Origin: Pandoraea iniqua
GTDB lineage: Bacteria; Pseudomonadota; Gammaproteobacteria; Burkholderiales; Burkholderiaceae
Assembly (NCBI RefSeq): GCF_902459685.1
Contig: NZ_CABPSF010000009.1
Coordinates: forward strand, 1 to 64,000
Direction of reading: 5' to 3'
Length of the DNA: 64,000 nucleotides
Position 1 is the stretch's first letter. Each line of letters opens with the position of its first letter. Below, piece after piece: positions 27,324 through 36,265 of this stretch. Below the pieces are notes generated by a model. That model saw only the letters and a program-made list of their open reading frames with translations, searched no databases and was not told where the DNA came from. Made by a program: the position numbers and the translations under genes.

Positions 27324-28100
27324 CTACATGTTGAAGCTCTGGGCCAACGAGCCCAGCAGCAGTTGCCAGCCATCGACCACCACGAACAGCATCAGCTTGA
27401 ACGGCAGCGACACGGTGGAGGGCGAGACCATCATCATCCCCATGGCCATCAGCACGCTCGCGACCACCAGATCGATGATCAGGAACGGGATGAAGATCGT
27501 GAAACCGATCTGGAAGGCCGTTTTCAACTCGCTCGTGGCGAAGGCCGGCACGAGAATGCGCATCGGTACGTCTTCCGGGCCGTTCATCGGCGGTGTCTTG
27601 GCCAGCTTGGCGAAGAGCGCGAGATCGGCTTCGCGGGTCTGCTTGAGCATGAACGCGTGGAACGGCTTGGCACCGGTGTCGATGGCCTGTTCGAAGCTGA
27701 TCTTGTTGGCGGCGAACGGCTGATAGGCGTCGGTGTACGCCTTGTCGAACACCGGCGACATCACGAAGAAGGTCAGGAACAGCGCCAGTCCGATGAGAAT
27801 CTGGTTGGGCGGCGAGGTGGTCACGCCGATGGCGTGACGCAGCAGCGAGAGCACGATGATGATGCGCGTGAAGGCGGTCATCATCAGCAACATCGCGGGC
27901 AGGAAGCCCAGCGATGTGAGCAGCAACATCGTCTGCACGGACAGCGAATACGTCTGTCCGCCGCCCGGGGCGGGCGTGGTGGTGAGCGCCGGCAGGGTGG
28001 CCTGTGCCATGGCCGTGCCCGGCAGGGCGACGGCGCAGAGCAATGCCAGTCCGAGCGCCAAGCCCAGTTTCCACTCGGCGGGCAGCCAGGCACGAGACAT
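27324..28100 (-). CDS. fliP: Flagellar export gate protein FliP
   Basis: FliP is the central gate subunit. The 258-residue precursor has a cleavable signal peptide ([22 protein letters not shown]), as FliP normally does. Four membrane helices follow, with the diagnostic motifs [40 protein letters not shown] and [22 protein letters not shown]. The ATG overlaps the fliO stop by one base. The protein is complete. Confidence 0.96.
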   Translation of the reverse strand: MSRAWLPAEWKLGLALGLALLCAVALPGTAMAQATLPALTTTPAPGGGQTYSLSVQTMLLLTSLGFLPAMLLMMTAFTRIIIVLSLLRHAIGVTTSPPNQILIGLALFLTFFVMSPVFDKAYTDAYQPFAANKISFEQAIDTGAKPFHAFMLKQTREADLALFAKLAKTPPMNGPEDVPMRILVPAFATSELKTAFQIGFTIFIPFLIIDLVVASVLMAMGMMMVSPSTVSLPFKLMLFVVVDGWQLLLGSLAQSFNM

Positions 28101-28747
28101 CAGGAATCCTTTTTCATCGATTCGCGCAGCTTTTGCGCAAAGGCTTGCGCGGCGCGGTTGGCCTGCGCACCCGGATGCGGGCCGCTCGGCGTGGCGGGCA
28201 GGTCGGCGACGCGCTGGGCGTCGATGGTGTGCAAGGCACGGACTTGCCCCGGGGCAACGCCCAGTACCACCCAGTCACCCGCAACTTCCACCACGACCAC
28301 GCGTTCGCGCTGGCCCACGGCGGCGCTGCCGACAATGCGCACGTTGCCGCCACCCAGCGGGCGTTGCAGGCCGAATCGTTTGGCGAGCCACGCCAGCCCG
28401 AAGAGCAGCGCGAGCACGAACACGAGGCCCAGCCCGGTCTGCACGATGCCGGCGCCGCCCAGACTCGGCACGGCCGCCGCTTGCGACGCGGTGCCTTGCG
28501 CGTGCGCGGCGTTCGCCATGAGCAGCGTGGAGGCAGTGAAGGCAGTGAAGAGACTGAATGGGAGGCGGAACAGACCGGCGAGACGTGCCGGGCAGGAGGA
28601 TGCGCAATCGGCCGCAATATCGGCCGCAATACCAGCTGTGATGCCGCAGGAGCGTGCGCCCGGCAGCCACGCTCGCGGCTTCGCGAGCGCTGCTGCTTGT
28701 GCCAAGGCGCGCCTCACGGGCAGGCCGTGGACTTTCGTTGCAATCAT
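28100..28747 (-). CDS. fliO: Flagellar export accessory protein FliO
   Basis: FliO helps assemble the FliP ring. The 215-residue product has a conserved membrane helix ([27 protein letters not shown]) and the [30 protein letters not shown] cytoplasmic domain. The family is usually 100-140 residues. Here about 85 extra residues precede the helix and include a second hydrophobic, signal-like stretch ending in NAAHAQ. The ATG at 28747 overlaps the fliN stop as ATGA. The true N terminus could be internal (Met around residue 77), but the overlap favours the long form. Confidence 0.85.
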   Translation of the reverse strand: MIATKVHGLPVRRALAQAAALAKPRAWLPGARSCGITAGIAADIAADCASSCPARLAGLFRLPFSLFTAFTASTLLMANAAHAQGTASQAAAVPSLGGAGIVQTGLGLVFVLALLFGLAWLAKRFGLQRPLGGGNVRIVGSAAVGQRERVVVVEVAGDWVVLGVAPGQVRALHTIDAQRVADLPATPSGPHPGAQANRAAQAFAQKLRESMKKDS

Positions 28748-29184
28748 CGGTTGAGCTTACGGATGCGTTCGGATGGCGTGATGATATCAGTCAGGCGAAT
28801 GCCGAACTTGTCGTTCACGACCACCACTTCGCCTTGCGCGATGAGGCAGCCGTTGACCAGCACATCCATCGGCTCACCGGCCATGCCGTCGAGTTCCACC
28901 ACCGAGCCTTGTGCCAGTTGCAGCAGGTTCTTAATGGCGATCTTCGTGCGGCCCAGCTCCACGGTCATCTGCACCGGGATGTCGAGAATCAGATCGATGT
29001 CGTTATGCGTGGCGCCTGCCGGGTTGCCGGCGGCCGCTGCGAGCGGCTGGAACACGGGCGCGGCTGCCGGGGCTGCGGCGGCGGGTGCCGGCTCGGCCGC
29101 GGTCTGCTCCGCCATGGCACTGGCCCACTCGTCCGCCATGGCCTGGGCGTCGTCACCGGGCGTTTGAGGGGTATCGCTCATCAC
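28744..29184 (-). CDS. fliN: Flagellar motor switch protein FliN
   Basis: FliN forms the lower C-ring of the rotor and receives export cargo. The 146-residue product has an Ala/Pro-rich N-terminal half and the conserved SpoA domain. Its motifs are LILDIPVQMTVELGRTKIAIKNLLQLAQGSVVELDG and GEVVVVNDKFGIRLTDI. It overlaps fliM and fliO by ATGA at both ends, so the three genes are tightly coupled. Confidence 0.96.
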   Translation of the reverse strand: MMSDTPQTPGDDAQAMADEWASAMAEQTAAEPAPAAAAPAAAPVFQPLAAAAGNPAGATHNDIDLILDIPVQMTVELGRTKIAIKNLLQLAQGSVVELDGMAGEPMDVLVNGCLIAQGEVVVVNDKFGIRLTDIITPSERIRKLNR

Positions 29185-30179
29185 TCGTTGTCCTTCGTGT
29201 AATCGCTATGCGAATGGTTGATCATCTGGTTCACGCGCAAAGCGTATTGACCGTTGAAGACGCCGTAATTGCAATGCATGACCGGCACGCCGTCGACCTT
29301 GGCTTCGAGCAGCTCGGGCACGTCGAGCGGAATCACATCGCCCACGCGCATGTTGAGCAGCTGCGAGAGCGTCATGTCGATTTGCGAGAGGTTGGTCACG
29401 ATTTCCACATCGGCGGCCTGCACCTGCTGCGAGAGCAGCCGCACCCAGCGCTTGTCGACTTCGAGCGTCTCGCCTTGCAGCGGGCTCGAGAGCTGGTCGC
29501 GCAGGGGCTCGATCATCGAGTACGGCATGCAGATATGGAATTCGCCGCCGACCGAGCCGAACTCGATATCGAACGTGGTGGTGACCACCACTTCGTTGGG
29601 CGTGGCGACGTTGGCGAACTGCGTGTGCATTTCGGCGCGCACGTATTCGAATTCGACCGGATGCACCGGCTTCCACGACGCGCCGTAGTTCTCGAACACC
29701 AGATCGAGCAGGCGCGCGATGATGCGCTGCTCGGTCTGCGTGAAGTCGCGCCCTTCGACGCGGGTATGGAACCGGCCGTCGCCGCCGAACAGGTTATCCA
29801 CCACGAGGAACACGAGGTTCGGATCGAACACGAACAGGGCCGTGCCGCGCAGCGGTTTGATGTGGACCAGATTGAGGTTGGTCGGGACGGGCAGGTTACG
29901 GATGAACTCGCTGTACTTCTGCACGCGCACCGGGCTGACCGAAATTTCGGCGCTGCGGCGCATGAAGTTGAACAGCGCGATGCGGAACAGGCGCGAGAAG
30001 CGGTCGTTGATGATCTCGAGCGTGGGCATGCGCCCGCGCACGATGCGCTCTTGCGTCGCGATGTTGTATGGACGGATGCCGGAATGATCTTCCGACTCCG
30101 ACCGGTCATCCTGTTCGCCGGTGACACCCTTCAGAAGGGCATCGACTTCTTCCTGCGACAGGAACTCCTCATGCGCCAT
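29181..30179 (-). CDS. fliM: Flagellar motor switch protein FliM
   Basis: FliM is the middle C-ring protein that binds CheY-P. The 332-residue product has the N-terminal CheY-binding peptide (EEFLSQEEVDALLKGV). The CheC-like middle domain follows with IRPYNIATQERIVRGRMPTLE and FGGDGR. A C-terminal SpoA domain completes it. Seven bases separate it from fliL upstream, and its stop overlaps the fliN start. It is the target of the cheY product encoded at 4863-5261. Confidence 0.96.
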   Translation of the reverse strand: MAHEEFLSQEEVDALLKGVTGEQDDRSESEDHSGIRPYNIATQERIVRGRMPTLEIINDRFSRLFRIALFNFMRRSAEISVSPVRVQKYSEFIRNLPVPTNLNLVHIKPLRGTALFVFDPNLVFLVVDNLFGGDGRFHTRVEGRDFTQTEQRIIARLLDLVFENYGASWKPVHPVEFEYVRAEMHTQFANVATPNEVVVTTTFDIEFGSVGGEFHICMPYSMIEPLRDQLSSPLQGETLEVDKRWVRLLSQQVQAADVEIVTNLSQIDMTLSQLLNMRVGDVIPLDVPELLEAKVDGVPVMHCNYGVFNGQYALRVNQMINHSHSDYTKDNE

Positions 30180-30186
30180 GAATCAC

Positions 30187-30669
30187 TCACTGAATTACAA
30201 ACGCGGTGAACAGCACTTCGCCCACAGCCTGTTGTGGCATGTTGGCCGCAAACGGTTGCGCGACCAGCGTGCGGATTTCGCTCGCCAGACGGCGCTTGCC
30301 GTCGATCGTGGCCAGGTCCTGCGGCTGCTTGGACGAAAGCAGCAACAACACGCGGCTACGCACTTCGGGCATGTGCTGCGTGATGCGGGCCTGCGTCTCG
30401 GCGTCTGCCACCTTGAGCGAGAGACCGATATGCAGGTAACGCTCGCCGTCCTCGCCCGACAGGTTCACCGTGAACGGGTCCATACCTACGAACACGGGCG
30501 GCGGGGGCGGCGGCGGCGCTTTGGCCGTCTCGTTGTGTCCGGTCAGCAGATACACCGCAGTCGCCGCGCCGGCGGCGGCCATCAATGCCACCGCGACGAT
30601 CAACAGGATCCATTTGCGCATACCTCCCCCCGAGGGAGCGGCCGCTTGCGTGGGTGCGGGATTTGCCAT
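30187..30669 (-). CDS. fliL: Flagellar basal body protein FliL
   Basis: FliL surrounds the stator units and supports torque. The 160-residue product has one N-terminal membrane helix (MRKWILLIVAVALMAAAGAATAVYLL) and a Pro-rich periplasmic linker. The stomatin-like domain follows, with DPFTVNLSGEDGERYLHIGLSL and ending GEVLFTAFVIQ. The ATG at 30669 is taken from family comparison; the open frame extends further but without coding character. It is the first gene of fliLMNOPQR. Confidence 0.93.
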   Translation of the reverse strand: MANPAPTQAAAPSGGGMRKWILLIVAVALMAAAGAATAVYLLTGHNETAKAPPPPPPPVFVGMDPFTVNLSGEDGERYLHIGLSLKVADAETQARITQHMPEVRSRVLLLLSSKQPQDLATIDGKRRLASEIRTLVAQPFAANMPQQAVGEVLFTAFVIQ

Positions 30670-30765
30670 GTATTCGCCTGCTATTGGGTAATGATTGTCG
30701 GCCAACCCGCCACCGGGTGATCGGCCGAAAAGAAGGGACAATCGCGTCTAACTCGCGTCTTTGTC

Positions 30766-30793
30766 TTAACGGCAGAAAAACCCGTGTGCTTTA
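30766..30793 (-). promoter_or_regulatory. Possible sigma-28-like promoter of fliL operon
   Basis: On the minus strand TAAAGCAC (30786-30793) is followed after 12 bases by GCCGTTAA (30766-30773). The -10 fits the FliA consensus at 7 of 8 positions. The -35 fits at 5 of 8, and the spacer is one base longer than usual. It would start about 90 bases ahead of fliL. The 234-base gap between fliK and fliL holds no other recognised signal. Confidence 0.35.
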
Positions 30794-30903
30794 GGGTAAT
30801 GCGGCGTCGCGTCGCGCAATGACTGCACTGCGAACACACCGCAAACCCTTATGCTGCGCGGGCCGAAGCCCAATTTGAAGGGGCTCGGCTAACTCGGCGA
30901 ATA

Positions 30904-32364
30904 TCAGGCGAACGTATCTACCAAGCCATTGGAGACGCGCACCGGCACGCTCACGGTCGTGGCGGCGAGCGAAGCGTCGTCCCCCTGACCGAAGCCCGGC
31001 AGGCCGCGCCCATTTCCATTCCCGCTGCCATTGCCGCCACCGTTGCCGTTGGCACCCTGTTGGGCAAAGGCTTGCTGCTGGGAGCTGTCGGCGCTCACGG
31101 AGGCATTCCCCAACGCGATGCCGTTGTTCGCGAGACTTTCGCGCAGTTGCGGCAGAGCGGCCTGCACCGCGTCGCGCACGGCGGCGTGTTGCGAGACGAA
31201 CATCGCCTGCGCCGAGTCGTTGGCCACGTTCAGCACGACGTGCAGCGGGCCGAGATCGGGCGGGTTCAGGCTCAGTTGCGCCGTTCGGGCGTGTGCCGAC
31301 GACAGCCACACGACTTGCTGCGAAAGCTGGTTGTTCCAGTCTTGCGTGCCGACGCGTGCATTCAGCGCCAGCGTGGCCGGCAGACCGGCCTGTGCCTGCA
31401 ACTGCGGCTGGGCATCGACGGCTGATGTCGTCGCCTGCGCGGCTTGGGCGGCGGCCTGATTGGCGACCGTGGCGGCCTGTGCGGCAGCGTCGCGCCCGCC
31501 TTGCGATGCGGCCATCGCATCGACCAGACGCTGCGTCTGCGCGTCGGCGCTGACGACTGGCGTCGCAGGGGCTTTGGCGTCGGTCGCGGCCGGTTGTGCG
31601 CTGGTTTGCGTGGCGGTGGCGTTCTTGGCGAGGGCGTCGAGCGACAGTCCGCCGGTCTTGGCGGGCGTCGCTGCGGTGCCGACGCCAGCGCTCGTGCTTG
31701 CCGGGCCAGCCGGGGCCTTCGTATCAGCCGTGGCCGTGGTGCTTGCCGTGTCTGCGGTACCGACCGGCGGCTGGCCGGTCAGTTGCGCGGCGCCGGTGGC
31801 TTGCAGCGCGCCGTTCACGGCGGCGGCAATGGCGGCGCCGGTACCGGTACCCGGCTTGCCGTCAGTCGCGCCATCGGTGGCCAATGCGGCAGCGGCGGCT
31901 GCGGGCGGCGGCGGGGTCAGCGGCGTACCGTTCATGGCGGCCAGTGCGACAGCCAGCGCGGCGGCGGCGGCCGGATCGGCCGGTGCGGCGGTGCTGGCCT
32001 GCGCTTCGTCGTCGCCGTCTTTATCGTCGTCTGCCGATTTGGACGGTTGCGTGGGCTTCTTCGACGCCGCAGTCTGGCCGGTCTGCCCAGCCTGCGCCGT
32101 CGTGTTGTTCGCGTTGTCCGTCGACTTGGTCGAGTTGTTCGACGACTGCGACTGCTGCGTTTGTGACTGCGACGCGTTGTTGGTGTTGTTGTTGCTCACC
32201 GGCGTCGGCACGGTCTGGCGCGTTTGCTGCTGCGAGAGCACGGCCGAGAACGGCAGCACGCCGCTATCGGTGCTGGAACCGGTGCTGGATGCGCCAGCGC
32301 GGCTCGCGGCATTCGCGGCCTGCGAGGCGCCTGCGGAATCGGGCAGGAAGCTCAGAATCGACAT
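30904..32364 (-). CDS. fliK: Hook-length control protein FliK
   Basis: FliK is the secreted ruler that, with FlhB, ends hook growth. The 486-residue product has a very long low-complexity N-terminal region rich in Ala, Thr, Gln and Asn (about residues 10-350). The conserved C-terminal domain contains LSLNPPDLGPLHVVLNVANDSAQAMFVSQHAAVRDAVQAALPQLRESL. The ATG at 32364 (MSILSFLPDS) is chosen, since upstream in-frame sequence overlaps fliJ. A second FliK-like protein is encoded at 41361-42767. Confidence 0.93.
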   Translation of the reverse strand: MSILSFLPDSAGASQAANAASRAGASSTGSSTDSGVLPFSAVLSQQQTRQTVPTPVSNNNTNNASQSQTQQSQSSNNSTKSTDNANNTTAQAGQTGQTAASKKPTQPSKSADDDKDGDDEAQASTAAPADPAAAAALAVALAAMNGTPLTPPPPAAAAAALATDGATDGKPGTGTGAAIAAAVNGALQATGAAQLTGQPPVGTADTASTTATADTKAPAGPASTSAGVGTAATPAKTGGLSLDALAKNATATQTSAQPAATDAKAPATPVVSADAQTQRLVDAMAASQGGRDAAAQAATVANQAAAQAAQATTSAVDAQPQLQAQAGLPATLALNARVGTQDWNNQLSQQVVWLSSAHARTAQLSLNPPDLGPLHVVLNVANDSAQAMFVSQHAAVRDAVQAALPQLRESLANNGIALGNASVSADSSQQQAFAQQGANGNGGGNGSGNGNGRGLPGFGQGDDASLAATTVSVPVRVSNGLVDTFA

Positions 32365-32381
32365 GATGACTCCTATGTCCT

Positions 32382-32834
32382 TCAGATCGGTGATTCGGCA
32401 CGGCGGCGCAGGCTGCGCGCGGCGTACTCGTCGTTTTCTTTCTGCTCGCGGCGTGCCACCCGCAAGGTCGTGCGGGCCTGTTCGCGCGAGGCGAGCGTGC
32501 CGAAGGAATTCAGGCGGCGCTGCTGGGCCTGCCATTCACGGCGGGCCGCGGCGAGACGCTCTTCCGCTTGTTCGAGCAGCATGGTCTGCTGGCCGATGGC
32601 GGTGTCGAGCGTATCGATGAACTGCTGGAAGTTGCGCCAGTCGCAACCGGCCATGCCTTGAATGGTGGCCGTTTGCATGCGCGTGCGGTACTCGTGGCGG
32701 TACTGACGCAGGGCTTCAAGCTGGCGTTCGACGTCCGCGCGCTGGGTCTGACGCTCGCCCAGCAGGCGTGCGGCTTCGTCGACGTCCTTCTGAGCCAGTT
32801 CGATCAGGAGTTTCAGGGGCAGGGTGGAATTCAT
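32382..32834 (-). CDS. fliJ: Flagellar export chaperone FliJ
   Basis: FliJ is the coiled-coil stalk of the export ATPase that links FliI to FlhA. The 150-residue product is almost all helix with heptads (LLIELAQKDVDEAARLLGERQTQRADVERQLEALRQYRHEY). An in-frame GTG at 32840 sits directly on the GGAGGT ribosome binding site and is too close. The ATG at 32834 lies six bases downstream of it and is therefore the start. It stands between fliI and fliK. Confidence 0.94.
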   Translation of the reverse strand: MNSTLPLKLLIELAQKDVDEAARLLGERQTQRADVERQLEALRQYRHEYRTRMQTATIQGMAGCDWRNFQQFIDTLDTAIGQQTMLLEQAEERLAAARREWQAQQRRLNSFGTLASREQARTTLRVARREQKENDEYAARSLRRRAESPI

Positions 32835-32848
32835 AGCCACACCTCCGA

Positions 32849-34594
32849 TTAACGGAACAGGCCGTGCATCATCTGCACGGCATCCGGATAGCCGGCCCGC
32901 TCGCGCATTCCTTGTTGCAGGAAGCTTTCGAGACGGGGATATAGCTCGATCGCCTGATCGAGCATCGGGTCGCTACCCGGTGCGTACGCGCCCACATTGA
33001 TCAGGTCGCGGTTGCGCTGGTAGCGAGACAGCATCTGTTTGAAGCGGCGCACGGTATCGAACTGCGCGTCGTCGATGAGCGACGCCATCGCGCGGCTGAT
33101 GGATTGTTCGATATCGATGGCCGGGTAGTGCCCCGACTCCGCCAACTGACGCGAGAGCACGATGTGCCCGTCGAGAATGGCGCGGGCCGAGTCGGCAATC
33201 GGGTCCTGCTGGTCGTCGCCTTCGGTCAGCACGGTGTAGAACGCCGTGATCGAGCCGCCGCCGTCCGGGCCATTGCCGGCCCGCTCGACGAGCGCCGGCA
33301 GCTTGGCAAACACCGAAGGCGGATAGCCTTTCGTGGCAGGCGGTTCACCGATGGCGAGCGCGATTTCGCGCTGGGCCATGGCGTAACGGGTCAGCGAATC
33401 CATGATCAGCAGCACGTCTTTGCCCTGATCGCGGAAGTGTTCGGCCAGCGTGGTCGCATAAGCCGCACCTTGCAGACGCAGCAGCGGCGACACGTCGGCC
33501 GGCGCAGCCACCACCACTGAGCGGGCCAGACCGTCCGGGCCGAGAATGTTTTCGATGAAGTCCTTCACTTCGCGGCCGCGCTCGCCGATCAGGCCGACGA
33601 CGATGACTTCGGCCTGCGTGAAGCGCGCCATCATGCCGAGCAACACGCTCTTGCCCACACCGGACCCGGCGAAGAGGCCCATGCGCTGGCCGCGTCCGAC
33701 GGTCAGCAGTGCGTTGATCGCGCGCACGCCGACGTCGAGCACCGACTCGATCGGGGCACGCCCGAGCGGGTTGATCGGCACCGAGGCGAGCGAGGCGCTG
33801 TCGGTCAGGCCGAGCGGGCCGATGTCGTCGAGCGGGCGGCCGGCAGCGTCGACCACGCGGCCGAGCAGGGCGTCGCCCACCGGCAGGCGTTTGCCGTTGT
33901 GGCGCTGACTGGGCAACGGGCCGTCGGCGGCCGGTTCCATCGGGAACACGCGCGCGCCCGGCAACAAGCCGGTGACTTCGGTTTGCGGCATCAGAAACAG
34001 ACGGTCGCCGCCAAAGCCGACGACTTCCGCTTCGGCGGTCGCCGGTTCGCGCGATGCATCGTGAACGGGCAACTCGATCAGGCAGCCGGCACCGACCGGC
34101 AGGCGCAGCCCCACGGCTTCGAGCACCAGACCGGCGGCGCGCGTCAGACGGCCGCAGCGGCGCGTCGGTTCGATGGCGTGCACGTGCGCGATGCGCTCGC
34201 GCAGGGTGTTCTGCCAGCGGCGCAGATGGGCGTCGCGCGCAATTTCGCGGGCACCGAGGGCGTGCGATGCGCTGGCAGCCGGTGCGTCGGCGTGCGTTAC
34301 GGCGTCGTCCGCATCGATGGAATCGCTTGAATTGCCCGAATCGTGCAATTCGGTGGAGTCGGTGGATTCGGACGTGTCGGGGGCTTCGTCGTGATCGTCC
34401 GGCTGCAAGGCGCCGGCTTGCACGTGCGTGTCGATCTCATCCCACAGCCGCACGCTGGGCGACGTGCCGTCGTTGGCCGGCGCAGTTGCCGGGCCAGCGG
34501 TGGCAGACGTGGCGGGCGCGTCGCCATGCGTGTTCTCGGTGCTGGGCAGCACCGGCGCATGGGCGGCGAGTGGGGTGAGTTCGGCATTCACCAT
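32849..34594 (-). CDS. fliI: Flagellar export ATPase FliI, with acidic N-terminal extension
   Basis: FliI is the F1-like hexameric ATPase of flagellar export. The conserved enzyme spans about residues 125-581 and contains Walker A ([11 protein letters not shown]), the [13 protein letters not shown] loop, Walker B ([11 protein letters not shown]) and the [21 protein letters not shown] segment. About 120 residues precede the usual start, rich in Asp, Ser, Thr and Ala. The extension looks real: the ATG at 34594 has AAGGAT upstream and overlaps the fliH stop by seven bases, and no later start is better placed. Confidence 0.95.
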   Translation of the reverse strand: MVNAELTPLAAHAPVLPSTENTHGDAPATSATAGPATAPANDGTSPSVRLWDEIDTHVQAGALQPDDHDEAPDTSESTDSTELHDSGNSSDSIDADDAVTHADAPAASASHALGAREIARDAHLRRWQNTLRERIAHVHAIEPTRRCGRLTRAAGLVLEAVGLRLPVGAGCLIELPVHDASREPATAEAEVVGFGGDRLFLMPQTEVTGLLPGARVFPMEPAADGPLPSQRHNGKRLPVGDALLGRVVDAAGRPLDDIGPLGLTDSASLASVPINPLGRAPIESVLDVGVRAINALLTVGRGQRMGLFAGSGVGKSVLLGMMARFTQAEVIVVGLIGERGREVKDFIENILGPDGLARSVVVAAPADVSPLLRLQGAAYATTLAEHFRDQGKDVLLIMDSLTRYAMAQREIALAIGEPPATKGYPPSVFAKLPALVERAGNGPDGGGSITAFYTVLTEGDDQQDPIADSARAILDGHIVLSRQLAESGHYPAIDIEQSISRAMASLIDDAQFDTVRRFKQMLSRYQRNRDLINVGAYAPGSDPMLDQAIELYPRLESFLQQGMRERAGYPDAVQMMHGLFR

Positions 34595-35247
34595 GGCAAA
34601 TCCTTGCCCAGCGCGGCCATGACGCGCTCCCAGCGGGTGGCGACGGTGGCATCGACTTCGCCGCTGGCCGCTTCGGCCTTGCAGCCGCCACGCTCGATGG
34701 CCGGGTCGGCGCGCACGGTCCAGCCAGCGGCCTGCAACTCGGCGCCGACATGGGCTTCGACGAGTGCGACGTCTTCCGGATTGAGCAGCAGACGCGGGGA
34801 GCCTGTGAGCGGATCGTTGGCGAGCAGGTCGCGCACGATCGGCAGCAGGGTCTCGGGGCGGATGGTGAGCGTCTGACGCAGCGCCTGACGCGCGATGTCG
34901 AGCGCGAGGCCGAGCAGCGGCTCGGCCAGTTCGCGGTCAATCGCATTCACGGCATCGCCCAGCGCGTGGGCGATGTCACCGAGTTGTGCGGCGCGGGCCT
35001 GCACTTCGGCCTGACCGGCGGCTTGTCCGGCGGCATAGCCTTCGGTGTGTCCGGCGGCGTGACCTTGTGCGTGCCCTTCGGCGCGCGCTTCTTCACGCCA
35101 CGCGGCGATTTGTGCGACCAGTGCGGGGTCGTCGAGCGGGCTCGGCGGTTTGGGTTGCGGGGGCGGCGGGGGCGGCGGCGGGTCGAACGAGGCCATCTCC
35201 CAGCGTTGCCAGGCGGAGAGGCGTTCTTTCGGGATGATGGTCGACAT
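34588..35247 (-). CDS. fliH: Flagellar export ATPase regulator FliH
   Basis: FliH holds FliI inactive and docks it to the C-ring. The 219-residue product starts [21 protein letters not shown], with the conserved Trp-containing peptide that binds FliN/FlhA. A poly-Pro run of eight and a helix with small-residue repeats at every fourth position ([23 protein letters not shown]) follow, typical of the FliH GxxxG segment. The C-terminal domain resembles V/F-type ATPase stalk subunits. The in-frame extension to 35298 overlaps fliG and is not used. Confidence 0.94.
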   Translation of the reverse strand: MSTIIPKERLSAWQRWEMASFDPPPPPPPPQPKPPSPLDDPALVAQIAAWREEARAEGHAQGHAAGHTEGYAAGQAAGQAEVQARAAQLGDIAHALGDAVNAIDRELAEPLLGLALDIARQALRQTLTIRPETLLPIVRDLLANDPLTGSPRLLLNPEDVALVEAHVGAELQAAGWTVRADPAIERGGCKAEAASGEVDATVATRWERVMAALGKDLPW

Positions 35248-35266
35248 TCGCGTGGGCCCCGTCCGG

Positions 35267-36265
35267 TTACACGTAAGCGTCGTCGCCGCGGCCGCCAATC
35301 ATGATGGCGCCCTGATCGGCCAGGCGCCGCACCACTTGCAGCACCTTCTTCTGTTCGGATTCGACTTCCGAGACGCGGACCGGGCCGCGCGACTCCAGGT
35401 CTTCGCGCAACAGTTCGGCCGCGCGGGCCGACATGTTCTTGAAGAACTTCTCGCGCAGCTCGACCGGCGCACCCTTGAGCGCAATGATGAGCGACTCGGA
35501 CTCGATTTCCTTGAGCAGCACCTGAATGCTGCGGTCTTCCACGTCGAGCAGGTTTTCGAACACGAACATCTCTTCGACGATCTTCGCCGCGAGGTCCGAG
35601 TCGTAGTTGCGCACGGCTTCGATGACCGACTCTTCGTGCACGCCGCCCAGATAGTTGAGAATTTCTGCGGCCGTGCGAATGCCGCCCATCGGGCTGCGCT
35701 TGATGTTCTCGCTGCCCGAGAGCAGTTTGGTGAGCACATCGTTGAGTTCACGCAGCGCGGCGGGTTGAATGCCGTCGAGCGTCGCAATACGCAGCACCAC
35801 GTCGTTACGCAGGCGTTCGGTGAAGAGCGCGAGCACTTCCGAGGCCTGATCGCGGTCGAGGTGGACCAGAATCGTGGCGATGATCTGCGGGTGCTCGTGG
35901 CGGATCAGTTCGGCGACTGCCGTCGAGTCCATCCACTTCAGGCCTTCGATGCCGCTGGTGTCGCCACCTTGCAGAATGCGCTCGATCAGGCCGGCGGCCT
36001 TGTCGTTGCCGAGCGCCTTGTTGAGCACCGAGCGGATGTATTCGGACGAGTCGAGCGACAGGGCCGAATGTTGTTCGGCTTCGAGCACGAAGTCTTGCAG
36101 CACGTCGGCGATCTGGTCGCGCGTGACTTGTCGCAGCGAGGCCATGGCCGCGCCGAGCTTCTGCACTTCCCGGGGCGCGAGGTACTTGAAAACCTCCGCG
36201 GCCTCGTCTTCACCCAGCGACATCAACAGGATGGCGCTGCGTTGGAGTCCCTCAGCTGCGCTCAT
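35267..36265 (-). CDS. fliG: Flagellar motor switch protein FliG
   Basis: FliG couples stator ion flow to rotor torque. The 332-residue product has the three FliG domains. The N-terminal one (AILLMSLGEDEAAEVFKYLAPREVQ) binds FliF. The middle one contains the EHPQ motif (IRHEHPQIIATILVHLD). The C-terminal torque helix carries the charged residues (DLAAKIVEEMFVFENLLDVEDRSIQVLLKEI). It overlaps the end of fliF by 14 bases. It is complete and conserved. Confidence 0.97.
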   Translation of the reverse strand: MSAAEGLQRSAILLMSLGEDEAAEVFKYLAPREVQKLGAAMASLRQVTRDQIADVLQDFVLEAEQHSALSLDSSEYIRSVLNKALGNDKAAGLIERILQGGDTSGIEGLKWMDSTAVAELIRHEHPQIIATILVHLDRDQASEVLALFTERLRNDVVLRIATLDGIQPAALRELNDVLTKLLSGSENIKRSPMGGIRTAAEILNYLGGVHEESVIEAVRNYDSDLAAKIVEEMFVFENLLDVEDRSIQVLLKEIESESLIIALKGAPVELREKFFKNMSARAAELLREDLESRGPVRVSEVESEQKKVLQVVRRLADQGAIMIGGRGDDAYV

